Source: Phragmites australis (taxonomy: Eukaryota > Streptophyta > Magnoliopsida > Poales > Poaceae). Taken from it: DNA of 64,000 nt. Below the pieces are notes generated by a model. That model saw nothing but the letters and a program-made list of their open reading frames with translations, had not been told where the DNA came from and searched no databases. Positions 11,645 through 21,640 of this stretch are shown one piece after another (within the stretch, counting starts at the first letter, position 1; each line of letters begins with the position of its first letter). The DNA is taken from NCBI RefSeq assembly GCF_958298935.1, contig NC_084921.1, forward strand, positions 45,851,001 to 45,915,000, written 5' to 3'. The translations under genes and the position numbers were made by a program.

Positions 11645-12133
11645 TTATAGGCTGCACCTATAGTCTCGATTGCCCTCTGTGAATAGCAAAGACTGATCTA
11701 AAGTGTTCACAGGAGTCAGCCAATTAGTCTCACAAGGAACGTCCTTCTTGTCCTTAAGAAGAGGCAGCATGGAATCATTGAAGTAGGTTGGTCCATTCAG
11801 ATTTGTTACATCAGCATCATCAGCCATTGAGATTTCACTCCTTAAATCTATTGCACTCATTCCAGCTGCTACAGACTTGCAACCCTCACAGAATGACACT
11901 TGATGGCTAATGCAAATCGCACCTTCCACGACACTAATCATAGCTGTTACAAATAGCAAATAGCTAAAGCAAATATACAACACACTGATCATAGCTAATG
12001 TAAAAACTCCTGCCCTCCTTTCACAAGCAACATCATCCCAGTTTCTGTTGCCAACCCTGCGCACTTCATGAGGTGGAATGTTCCAATGGAAGCAAATGTG
12101 ACGCAGTAGAGCTGGATCAGGCTGATATGACAA
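11645..12133 (-). pseudogene. Unassigned coding-like segment in the chimera
   Basis: An open minus-strand frame of about 160 codons begins SYQPDPALLRHICFHWNIPP and later contains MADDADVTNLNGPTYFND and NWLTPVNTLDQSL. Amino-acid usage looks protein-like at both ends, while the middle (FTLAMISVLYICFSYLLFV) resembles translated AT-rich DNA. I do not recognise the family. It probably joins pieces of two genes. Confidence 0.3.
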
Positions 12134-12142
12134 TTCCTCAAA

Positions 12143-12610
12143 TCAATCTCCAACACCTATGTCCGATGTCTGTCCAAAGGAGCCCAACATTTGATAATCC
12201 GAGTTCAATAAACGAACCTGCTTAGTCTTCTTTGCTACAATGATTGACAGGAGCAGGACCTGCTGAACCAGCTGAGCCAGCTGAAGATGCTCAGACTGTC
12301 TCTTAAACATCTTGGCCTGAAGAGACATCAGCTCCTGCATCTTTGCAGGGTTATTAATCATATCCTGGTCCCTTGTTGATGGTCCTGCCATATTCATCTT
12401 GGCCTGCTGCTGCTGTTTATGCTGCTGGAGGAGCATCCCATGGGACTTCTGCTGCTGCTGCATCGCAAACTTCAGGTAAGCTTCCATCATGCCGTGTGCT
12501 GCACCAGATTGGCAGGCCTGCTGTTGTTCATAGTGATGCATTATCTCGCTGGCAGTGAGCGTCTTGGCCCAGCTCGCGAGCTGCCGCTGGTGGACCTCCA
12601 TGTAGCCGCA
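12143..12610 (-). pseudogene. Glutamine-rich fragment resembling BRM (SWI/SNF ATPase) N-terminus
   Basis: The frame includes [70 protein letters not shown] and [13 protein letters not shown]. Grass BRAHMA proteins have a Gln-rich N-terminus with a GPS-RDQD block followed by KMQELMSLQ and SEH motifs, so BRM is the best guess from memory. The helicase and bromodomain parts are absent. The open frame continues upstream into the small HSP fragment, forming a chimeric frame of 310 codons. Confidence 0.45.
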
Positions 12611-12965
12611 GACGATGTGGACGGTGCGGACGTGAGGGCGCTCAGCTTCACCCGAGGGCGTGGCGTGCCGTGGCGACGTCGGGCAGTGGCCAACCGACGC
12701 TGGATAGTGGCAGTCCCCATCTGCGAACCCAGGAACCTCGCGCGCGACCTTGCCGGTTCCGGGATCGAAGGGAGCGGAGCGGCCGTTGGCGAAGACGAGC
12801 AGCTCCGAGTGAACGTCGTTGAGACATTCCGTCGAGCGGCTGGGGAATGATGGCTCGAGGAAGTGGGTCGCCGCTGCAGAGAATGGACTTGGCACGGGCG
12901 GATCGTCCTTGAGCCCGTCGCGGATGATGGTGAGTTCGCCGTTCACCATGAACGCCCTGATCTGC

Positions 12966-13098
12966 TGCGTCTTGGCGCTGATCTGGAGGATGTTGCCATC
13001 CTCCACCTTCACCTCCTTCTTCAGTCCCCACACATCCGCCTTGAACACGTGCGCTTCGGGGGTTTCCTTCAAATCGATGCGCGCGCCGGTGAAGGCTT
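12966..13098 (-). pseudogene. Class I small heat-shock protein fragment
   Basis: Codons give [33 protein letters not shown] and ILQISA, the start of the alpha-crystallin domain of plant class I sHSPs. A normally conserved Trp before [12 protein letters not shown] is Leu here, a Pro before GLKKE is Trp, and a few residues of the EEVKVEVEDGN block are deleted in frame. Only about 40 residues are present. What follows ([20 protein letters not shown]) is not sHSP, so this is a captured piece. Confidence 0.85.
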
Positions 13099-13509
13099 GG
13101 AGGAGTTGAGCTCAGCACGGCCCGCCATGAGCCCGGGCATCTCAACCTCGGCGAGCTCGTCCTCTCCCAGGCCGAGGATGTAGAGGTGCTTGTCGACATC
13201 GTCGGGCTTGGGGTGGACGCTCGTCGGCACGGTGAGGGCGGAGACGCGCGACGGCAAGGTGAGGTCGGAGACTCGTGGCGGCACGGCGAGAGCAATGGAG
13301 AGGTTCCCCGAATCCTCGATGGTGTCGTCCTGCGCGAGGGCGACGCGGCCGCGGATCACACAGCGGCTCATGGCGTCGTCGACGTCTTGCGGCTTGCCGA
13401 GCAGCGACTGGATTTCGAACTCCATGGATTTCCCGGAGGAGCTCGAGGATTGGATCCCGGGTGGAGAAGAGCTCACTGCATTCGGGAATCTCCTGGCTAC
13501 CTTCATCAT
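13081..13509 (-). pseudogene. Unassigned upstream ORF of the chimera
   Basis: An open minus-strand frame (MMKVARRFPN..., SMEFEIQSLLGKPQDVDDAM, then LYILGLGEDELAEVEMPGLM) ends at a TGA at 13069-13071, overlapping the sHSP piece in another frame. It looks protein-like and GC-rich, but I do not recognise it. It may supply the start of a chimeric transcript. Confidence 0.35.
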
Positions 13510-13701
13510 GGTCGCCTGGATCTCGCTGAGCTGTTCTGCATATGAGCAAGACGCACCTCCACATTCCCCATTCGCGATCGCAGATCCGATGTAAATGAGT
13601 TTACTGAAAATTAACCGGCAATAACTACGGTTTACTGAACGAAAATCACTAGTATTTAACTATCTTCTTCCATGTAAATGAGTTGAGAGCGGCAGCAGTC
13701 G

Positions 13702-13757
13702 TCCGATGCGTACGAAACGAATCCCTGCATCCAATCCGTTCACCCCCGGGTCATGAC
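13702..13757 (+). repeat. 56-bp direct repeat, right copy
   Basis: Partner of 10642-10697 on the other side of the gene-fragment chimera. Confidence 0.75.
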
Positions 13758-14682
13758 ACGGGGGCAGGCCACTCGGCTATGGCTTCAGCCCGTGCTTCAC
13801 GTTCGGGCGGTATGACGCTTCGGCCCCGTGCTTGCTTTGCTTGTTGATTCGGTTCATACTTGATTTTGAATCTCTTGTGGCTTCAGCCCTTTACGGCTGC
13901 TGTTTAGACGCTCGACTCGCTTGGGATGTTAGATTTATGCAGGGATTGTCGATAAGAGATGTGAATTTTTCATCTCTGATGTTGAATCTCTTGTGATTGG
14001 CATGATTTTCTTGGTTTGTTTCGGTTGCATCGAAATGTCGTGGAGGGTATTGAACCACCGGCTTCGCATTCCGCGGTACCAGCTTGTGTTTGCACCTGTT
14101 GATCCGGTTCTTACATGATTGCCATGTTTTAAATATTGAAATAATTAAAAAAAATCACTACTTTTAATGTTATTGTAAACTTGCCACTAAAAAATTAAAA
14201 AAAATTATTAAAATTATCATTCAAATAACATCCTTGAAAAAATAAAAAATCAGAAATGTATTTACAAATGCCTCTTTAATATTTGTTACTTAGATACTTT
14301 GGCTCTTATCCGATGCTGAATTTATGCAGGAAAGGTCTTTAACAGGGAGGCGTCTTAAAATTCTGCAAAAATATTACACTCGGTTGCGCCCATGCACTAT
14401 ATAGAAAATGCAAGTGAGTATAGGATTAATTTCAAAACCTGTTCTTACATAAACAAAACACCTTGTGCTCTAACGGTTGTCTTCGTAATGATTGCAAACA
14501 TTATAAGAACATAAAAAACAGTTGTAGTTCAGGTGATCCTCATGCAGACCAAAGAGTTTGGCTAGTTAAGTAAGCAGTAAGGACGATATAGGATGATTGG
14601 GATGTATATAGTGTATAAGGTAAAATTAGGTCACGACAGTTGTTCTGTGCTAACTTATGTCTCAAATATTAGGAATAACAAT
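13758..14682. other. Non-coding stretch, nothing recognised
   Basis: The first 350 bases are GC-moderate and leader-intron-like (T-rich, no ORF). The rest is AT-rich. No gene is supported. Confidence 0.4.
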
Positions 14683-14791
14683 TTATATTTAATAGTAACC
14701 TCTGCAGGTAATATATAGAGGACATAAGAGTATATGATAAACACTCTAATAACCTAATCTATCTGTAATTGATAATAACTTTATATTTCTA
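14683..14791 (+). repeat. ~110-bp direct repeat, left copy (old element end?)
   Basis: AATAGTA-CCTCT, AATATATAGAG-ACATAA and CTCTAATAA...TAACCTA recur in the same order at 33302-33411. The two copies flank the nested hAT, CACTA and gypsy insertions, suggesting an older LTR-type element into which they inserted. Confidence 0.55.
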
Positions 14792-15632
14792 ACACTTCCT
14801 CAAATACAATGTGTATGCAGTAGTATTGTATTTAAAAGAAGTAGCACTAAGTAATAAACTTAGATTAATACATCTAAAATATATCTCTTCACAATTTTTG
14901 TAGAGTGGAGTCTTGTAATCCTATCGAATCAAGCCGAAGAAGTGCTATACAAAGCGTAGAAGTAGAGTCATGATGATGACAACAAAGAATGTCCTTAATC
15001 AGGAATCGCAACAAAGTGTCTAGAGGTGAAAACGGATCGGATACGGACGTATATCGCTGATCCTATATCCTCCCATATTTTCTACTCGGGTTCGAAGTTG
15101 GATACGGATAGTGCCGAATACAAGTACGGATATAGATAATCTTGGTCGCGGATACAGATTGAATATGTGACGAGTCCGATGCAGATAATATCAGTCACGA
15201 ATATTTATTCGGATATTAAGTAAAATCAACAACCATATATATCACATATGTTATGATTGTTCGAACATTCCACGTATCCAAAACTTAACTATATTAGATG
15301 TCCAACAAGCAAATCAACAATGTACTCTCATGTAAGGAGTAATGTTAGAGTGAAATTAGAGAAGTTATGAGCGTCCAATATGCTGGATAAAGTTTTATTA
15401 ATTATTTAAATGTATTAATAACTTCAAATGAAAAAAGTATCAATTAGAAACATGTAGATATCATCTAGAGCTATAATTTTCATATAAAGATCGTTTCCAT
15501 CTGACTCTATATAAAAAATGTTACAAGCTTCGTAAGATATGTTCAGATAGATGTAGGATAATCTTCAGATATATGATTTTATTCTCGGGTATCTGATATC
15601 CGATGGATACCTCACTCTTTATATCCAAATTT

Positions 15633-17227
15633 TACTATTGCAGAAACCCTTAACACTGCCAGCTCCAAAACCTCTTTCATTACCAGTTTTGGAGCCGGTA
15701 GTGGGCAAAGGCAGTGATAGTCCCCGACTATCACTATCAGCTCGGTGACCTACAGTGAAGGGGTTATCACTACCAGTTGAAGGTTTTAGCCGGCAGTGAT
15801 TTTCAGTTCCTGATTTAACATGTTTGTGGCTCAAAAAAGCAAAAAATATTTTTTTTGACCAGAGGCACCTAATCGACTACTGCTCACCCGCCCTCGACTA
15901 GAAGCTCGAGTACCGATCACTGCTAACTTGCTATTTTTTCATGCGAGTTCCAGGACTCGAACTCACGACCTCGATCAGAAGTTTTACGCGCGTGACCTCT
16001 CTAACCATCTCACCTCTCATTCGTTCTTGAGTACAATAGCAAAATCAATCCTTTTGACATCTTCTCATCGAACGTTTGAATGACTATTTATACATCTAAA
16101 TGATCCTAAATGAAAATGCTATCAACTACGAAGTTATACATCTCGTTGAGTTCTACAATGTTAATATAAAGTTTGTCTCCATCCGACTCCGTGTGAAAAA
16201 GTTTGTGTCTAGTCCGTGTAGTGTTCAGTTAAACAGTCATAACTTTTGCATACAGAGTCCGATTTTAATATTCGACATCTGCTTTCGAAGCTAATGATGA
16301 GACGCGTTCGAAATAAATACAGGTCTTTAGACCTATAACTTCCTTGACCCTAAAAAAAAGAACTCGAAAGATACTCGATAGGACTTCTAAAGTTTTGGGG
16401 CGAAAATTGACCTTTTCCAATTTACCTGATAATTTTTGGAGATATTGTGCTACATCTAAAACTCGGTGCTATTCAGACATTTTATCAATCCAATTTATGA
16501 AACTCATGATAAAAATATTTGAATTTACAGTTTTCAACTTTGTGACCCTGTGTGGCTGTTTCAGTGATTTCTACTAGTTTTACACTAGATCTAAGCCAAA
16601 AGTTGATGATAAAGTATGTGGTTCTCTTTGTATTAGTTTTAGATTTTTATTTGTGCATCTATATGGAATTAAATAAAAAATAATCAACTACAAAGTTATA
16701 GATCTCGTCGAGAGCTATAATTTTCATATAAAGTTTGTCTTCATCCGACTTCATATGAAAAAATCATAAAAAATTATGATTTTTTAAGATTAGTTGTCAT
16801 CGATTACGGTGAAACTTTGTTAATATTATTTGGGCATTTAAATCTTAAATTAAAATGTTTTTAACTATAAAGTTGTATATCCCGTCGAGAACTACAATTT
16901 TCTTGTATTTTTTTTTCCATCCAACTTCCTATGAAAAAGTAATGAACCAGCAATGATACTTGACGAACTATTATTATCTATTCGTGGCTAAAATTGACAG
17001 TGATAATTTAGGTATCACTGCCAGTCGGTGCCCTCACCTGGCAGTGAAGCATCACTGCCGGCTCAAACCTTCAGTCGGCAGTGTGCAATTCATCACTGCC
17101 GATTCATAAGCCATATTGGCTAAATCTTCCCACACAACTTTTGAACCAGCAGTGATGCCACATCACTGTTGGCCCATTTGGTACCGGCAGTGATGGGTTG
17201 ACATATTTGGCTGGTTCTGTAGTAGTG
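15633..17227. mobile_element. CACTA-type non-autonomous element nested in the hAT element
   Basis: The right end GGCTGGTTCTGTAGTAGTG is a classical CACTA terminus read inverted. The left end TACTATTGCAGAAACCC is its mutated partner. Subterminal direct and inverted copies of CACTGCC(A/G)G-type motifs fill 15650-15800 and 17000-17215. Candidate 3-bp target copies are TTT and TAT (one mismatch). The interior has three copies of a block ending TTTCATATAAAGTTTGTCT or similar (about 16100-16200, 16660-16760, 16850-16935). No transposase is encoded. Confidence 0.8.
15941..16020 (-). other. tRNA-like (Pol III promoter-like) sequence inside the CACTA element
   Basis: On the minus strand, a box A-like ATGGTTAGAGAGG is followed about 45 bases later by a box B-like GAGTTCGAGTCC. 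This is the spacing of a tRNA gene, but a proper acceptor stem and anticodon loop are lacking. Likely tRNA-derived. Confidence 0.45.
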
Positions 17228-17371
17228 TATTTGATATCCGATACAACTATTTAAGATACTATCTGATATCCGAGATTTCTTTCAGATATCCAATATTCGA
17301 GATCCGATTAGCATATAAATCAGATCGGGCGGATAGGAAAAATCCAGTCCGTTTTCACCCCTAAAAGTGAC

Positions 17372-18049
17372 GACGAGTAGCAAGGGAACAGAAGGAATTG
17401 TCAATAACTTTATAGAAAGATTTGGATAGCTAAGTTGCATCAATAACGACAAAAAATAAAATTGACTAATTGATGAAGAAATATGTGGACTCGCACAGCA
17501 TAGACAAACTCAAAGAAAGACTAAAATTTGGATGGATGCAATGGAAGCAAAGACGCTAATACAAGGTTAAGATACTAGCAAGCAGCAAAAATAGCAGCAA
17601 TAAGCAATAAAGAAAGGACACTACAGCAACCTAAAGAAACCTTATGACTAAAGTGGCAAGGACCAATGTCTGGATTGAGGGGCAGGAAGCAAGTGATGTC
17701 AGCCAAGGCTAAAAATGCGGATAAACCTCCTGAGAGGTGATCTGTGAAAAACAAGCACTCAGCTAGAAAGCACCCCCTAAAACAATTGACCCTTGAACAA
17801 CGACCAGAGAGGCAGAGTACAACGTGGAAGAGGAAATCCGAAGCCCTGACCAATACCCTTCATGGCATCACCATTAGGAGCCCGGGACGGCGCAGAATCA
17901 GGTTGGGGAGCTGTGGCCAGCAGAGAAGTTGCGTCCAATGGGGTAGAGGTGACCGTCAGGGTGGATACGGCTAGCGGGAGAGCAAGCCGAGTTAGGAGTG
18001 AGCTAGGAGCAGGAGTAACGGAAGGGCTGGTGCTGTTCACACCGGATAC
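17372..18049. other. Interior of the older element, left of the gypsy insertion
   Basis: Non-coding, purine-biased sequence between the hAT element and the gypsy element, ending with the left GATAC target copy. No protein domain recognised. Confidence 0.4.
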
Positions 18050-18230
18050 TGTCGGTGTATTTAGAACCAGGGGTCCCTAAGTCCCGAGGCCAGGCCGGCC
18101 ATCCACCACATATCACCACCCTGCAAGGTAGGTAGAAGCGAAGTCCCGGGAGAAGGTGCTCGGGGCCGCCGCTTCTGGTTCCCGAGCACCCTAGTTCCCC
18201 GATGATCCGCAGAGCCCAAATACCAAGAAG

Positions 18231-18887
18231 GAAGTGCTCGGGAGAGAGTGCTCGGGGCTGCACGTGGCAGCCCCCGAGGACTCGGTGCCCCGAAGGTCCC
18301 ACCGAAGTGCTCGGGAGAGAGTGCTCGGGGCTGCACGTGGCAGCCCCCGAGGACTCGGTGCCCCGAAGGTCCCATCGAAGTGCTCGGGAGAGAGTGCTCG
18401 GGGCTACACGTGGCAGCCACCGAGGACTCGGTGCCCCGAAGGTCCCACCGAAGTGCTCGGGAGAGAGTGCTCGGGGCTGCACGTGGCAGCCCCCGAGGAC
18501 TCGGTGCCCCGAAGGTCCCACCGAAGTGCTCGGGAGAGAGTGCTCGGGGCTGCACGTGGCAGCCCCCGAGGACTCGGTGCCCCGAAGGTCCCACCGAAGT
18601 GCTCGGGAGAGAGTGCTCGGGGCTGCACGTGGCAGCCCCCGAGGACTCGGTGCCCCGAAGGTCCCACTGAAGTGCTCGGGAGAGAGTGCTCGGGGCTGCA
18701 CGTGGCAGCCCCCGAGGACTCGGTGCCCCGAAGGTCCCACCGAAGTGCTCGGGAGAGAGTGCTCGGGGCTGCACGTGGCAGCCCCCGAGGACTCGGTGCC
18801 CCGAAGGTCCCACCGAAGTGCTCGGGAGAGAGTGCTCGGGGCTGCACGTGGCAGCCCCCGAGGACTCGGTTCCCCGAAGGTTCGCGC
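18231..18887 (+). repeat. 73-bp tandem array, 9 units, in U3 of the 5' LTR
   Basis: Units start GAAGTGCTCGGGAGAGAGTG at 18231, 18304, 18377, 18450, 18523, 18596, 18669, 18742 and 18815. Each holds CACGTGGC, a G-box/ABRE-type core known to bind plant bZIP and bHLH factors. Units differ by single bases. The position upstream of TATA fits an enhancer. Confidence 0.95.
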
Positions 18888-19372
18888 AAGATCATTCAAC
18901 GACCCGAAGGGTCCCGTCGTCAGGGTGTCATCCAGTCAAAGGCCCAATGCCGCATTTAATAGGCACGCGCGGTCTGATATCCTGACATCCTGACATTCTC
19001 AGCTGCCCACGCCCCAGTGTCAGACCCTGCCATGCACGGGCAGGGGGCCGTGGGTCCATTAAATGCACGGGTCCCGTCCCGTTTCATCCAGGTGCCTCGG
19101 GATAACGTTGCCAGAATCGAAGCGCTCCGCCTGCCACCCTGCCCTGGCAGAAGAACAAGACAGGGTGGGCGCACTGGGCACCTCTGAGGCTGCCCGGTGG
19201 GCCCCTTTTAGGGCGCCCCGAGGCTTCCGCAGCGGCTGGTGGTCGAATGCGCGCCGCCTTTCTCCACCGCCCCTGTCACTTCGCCAAGATGAAATGATTA
19301 CGCCCTTCTCCGTGGCACCTTGGCATTCGCGTCCCCTCTTTCCCATTCAGGATATGTTGAGGTCGGCGCGCC

Positions 19373-19380
19373 TATAAAAG
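19373..19380 (+). promoter_or_regulatory. TATA box of the 5' LTR
   Basis: TATAAAAG in the context CGCGCCTATAAAAGGAAAGG, identical in the 3' LTR at 32392-32399. Transcription would start about 30 bases downstream. Confidence 0.85.
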
Positions 19381-19838
19381 GAAAGGATGGAGAACACTAA
19401 AAAGGGAGAGCAAAAAAAGAGCCCCCGACCACAAGACGGCCAAGAGACCAGACAACCAACAATCTCCGGCGAACCAGGCCAAAGATAGATCGACAGACAC
19501 TCGAACCAGCTCAAGTTAAGCTAGAACAGAAGAGCCTCAAGCTCTTTGTAAACAGTTCTCCCCTTAGAACCAGATATCTCCTTGAAGAATCCCCTTCAAG
19601 GATAAATATAGCGCTCATACAGGAGTAGGGTGTTACGCCTCCGTGCGGCCCGAACCTGTCTAAAACCCGGCGTACCCACTTTTCCTTGCATTAGGGTGAT
19701 CGTCTCCCACCAGCCATCGCATTTATTTCCGTTCCCGATTTTTTCCCACATAAGCTTTTCCAGGATCATCCCCCCGGCCGAATCTCTAAAAAGGGGGTCT
19801 CTCGGGATCCCTGCGACAGGAGTTCACTCTCCGACAGC

Positions 19839-19858
19839 TGGCGCGCCAGGTAGGGGGG
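19839..19858 (+). other. Primer binding site
   Basis: TGGCGCGCCAGGTAGGGG starts two bases after the 5' LTR, as expected for a tRNA 3'-CCA primer. The tRNA species is not resolved here. The second gypsy element has a closely similar site. Confidence 0.75.
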
Positions 19859-19903
19859 AATATCCCTGGATTATTTGTTTCACTTTTTTCTCCACAGGAA
19901 AAG

Positions 19904-21640
19904 ATGGCCGGTGGGCACCGTCTCCAGCGTTCCGACTCCACTTCTAGTAACGGAACGCTGCCCCACGAAGAAAGCCCCGTCGCTGCTGCGTGCCCGCGGC
20001 AGCCGCCATCCACGCGTGCGGTTTTTCCCACCCAAGGGGATCAAGGCGCTGGGCCCATCAGCGCCGCCGCCGCTGCCGACGTACTTTCCGACCCCCAGCA
20101 GGTGGTCGGGACCCGGGCCGCCAGGTCTGCCTCTGGACCACGTCGGGTGCCGCCTAGGCGCAGACTCGCTTTCAGTGAGGCCAGCCCAGGGAGCGCGTTG
20201 CTTGCGGCACAAGCTCTCCTCAGACACCCGCCCATTCAGGCCACGCCAAACACTCCGGAAGGCCGGTGGATGCAAGATGTCGTCGCTTTGGTCGGCACCG
20301 CTCGTCGCCAGGTGTAGGCCGGGAGTCCTCGCGCCACTTCTCAGCACGGTGCCGCCAGAGCCGGCTCCTCAGCGGGCAACACCCGCACGGGCCGAGGGGT
20401 CTGCAGGCGGAGTGCCGTCCCCCTGGCCATGTCCGGAGCCCGGGACCTTCGTTTGCACCTTGACGAGCGGAGGGGCCACGAAGATGCCCGAGTCACTCTC
20501 GAACGACAGCGGGAGACCCGGCAGGGGGTTGGGGCAGAGGACCAGGCTTCCTCTCTCCCGGCCCATGACCACCGGGGATCCCCGGCTCGCCGCTTCTCGC
20601 CACCGAGAACCCCCGCCCGTGCTGCGGGGTACGGCACCGGTTGCCGTGCCTTCACCACCGAGCTCCGCCGGGTGAGGTGGCCTTCCAAGTTCCGCCCCGA
20701 GCTGCCGGAGAAGTACGACGGGTCCATCGACCCCGTCGAGTTCCTCCAGATCTACACGACGGCCGTCTAAGCGGCCGGAGGCAGCGAAAAGGTGATGGTA
20801 AACTATTTTCATGTTGCCTTGAGGGGTTCCGCCCGCTCTTGGCTTATGAACTTACCCCCAGGATCCATCAGCTCCTGGGATGACCTGTGCCACCAATTCG
20901 TGGCCAACTTTCAGGGCACGTTCGCACGTCTCGGTTTGGAGTGCGACCTCCACGCCGTCCAACAGCAGGAAGGGGAGACGCTACGGCGATTTATACAGCG
21001 TTTTAGCCAGGTTCGCAACACTATTCCGTGAGTGGCCCCCCATGCTGTTATTGTTGCTTTCCGGCAGGGCGTCCGTGACGAGCGGATGCTCGAGAAGCTA
21101 GGTACGCACGAGATCGAGACCCCTGCGGAACTTTTCGCACTGGCCGATAAGTGCGCCAAGGCTGCGGAGGACAGGGCGTGGCATGCTCCTCGCCCCGCTC
21201 CCGATCAGCCAAGTTCTTCCCGCTTTGATAAGCGGGAAAAGAAAAAGAGAAGGAAGCGCGAGGCAGCTCCCGTCGAGCTAGCCCAAGTCCCCGCTCACAG
21301 GGTACCGCAAGAGCCCGATCACCGTCAAGAGCGTCAACCGGGTGTCGATCAGCGCCCCGTCAAGGTCCCCGCTCGGGCTCCTCCTCGGGCCTCTGTGCCC
21401 GCGAGGGCCCCGGCACCGGCTAGGGCGCCAGCTCCAGCAAGAGCTCCGGCCCCTGGCCGAGCTCCTATTCCAGCAAGGGCCCCCGCTCCCGCGGGGCCCG
21501 AGCCAGGTAAATGGTGTCCCATACACCTGACCAGATGGCACGACCTCACGGAGTGTCGTACGGTCAAAGGACTCGTGGAGCAGCGCCAGAGGGAGCGCGA
21601 CGAGTCCCGCGGAGGAGGCGATACCGAGGTCGTCCCCAAC
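19904..21640 (+). pseudogene. gag part of the gag-pol frame, with stops
   Basis: The frame starts at ATG 19904 (MAGGHRLQRS...) and shares its reading phase with pol down to 25903. In-frame stops lie at 20315 (TAG), 20768 (TAA) and 21029 (TGA). The retrotransposon gag domain is at about 20680-21100 (FRPELPEKYDG, NYFHVALRGSARSWLMNLPP, LHAVQQQEGETLRRFIQRFS). A Pro/Ala-rich repeat (ARAPAPARAP) follows, then a CCHC-like variant C-x2-H-x4-H-x4-C (CPIHLTRWHDLTEC) near 21520. Gag would form the intracellular particle. With these stops no full-length protein is expected. No frameshift is seen. Confidence 0.9.

Larger units (their letters stand above)
10581..13757 (-). mobile_element. Chimera of captured host-gene fragments
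   Basis: At least five fragments of unrelated host genes lie head to tail, all on the minus strand: TM9SF, leucyl-tRNA synthetase, RPS5, probably BRM, and class I small HSP, with unassigned coding-like pieces between them. A ~56-bp direct repeat marks both sides (10642-10697 and 13702-13757). One frame stays open for 310 codons across the HSP and BRM pieces (13072-12143). Uniform orientation of fragments is characteristic of gene-capturing Helitrons. Pack-MULEs are the alternative. I could not place Helitron ends (5' TC, 3' hairpin plus CTRR) or MULE inverted repeats. Confidence 0.6.
15021..17363. mobile_element. hAT-type non-autonomous element, interrupted
   Basis: The left end TAGAGGTGAAAACGGATCGG is inverted at the right end (CCGTTTTCACCCCTA). 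Flanking 8-mers AAAGTGTC (15013-15020) and AAAGTGAC (17364-17371) match at 7 of 8 bases, the target size of hAT elements. Without the CACTA element inside, it would be about 750 bp. It holds no ORF. Its inside is made of diverged GATATCCGATA-type words in both orientations. Confidence 0.8.
18050..19836 (+). repeat. 5' LTR (1787 bp)
   Basis: Bounded by TGTCGG and CGACA. It carries nine 73-bp G-box repeats in U3 and a TATA box TATAAAAG at 19373-19380. It is 219 bp longer than the 3' LTR, exactly three repeat units. Confidence 0.95.

Noticed and set aside
15941..16020. A functional tRNA gene
   Set aside because: Box A/B-like motifs are present, but no acceptor stem or proper anticodon arm can be drawn.
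18231..18887. Regularly spaced array resembling CRISPR
   Set aside because: Units are direct tandem repeats without unique spacers, inside an LTR of a plant retrotransposon.
18003..18993. Long overlapping ORFs on both strands over the LTR arrays (up to 298 codons), and the same at 31.27-32.0 kb
   Set aside because: They are the 73-bp tandem repeat, which lacks stop codons in several frames. The product would be a low-complexity repeat and the region is LTR U3.
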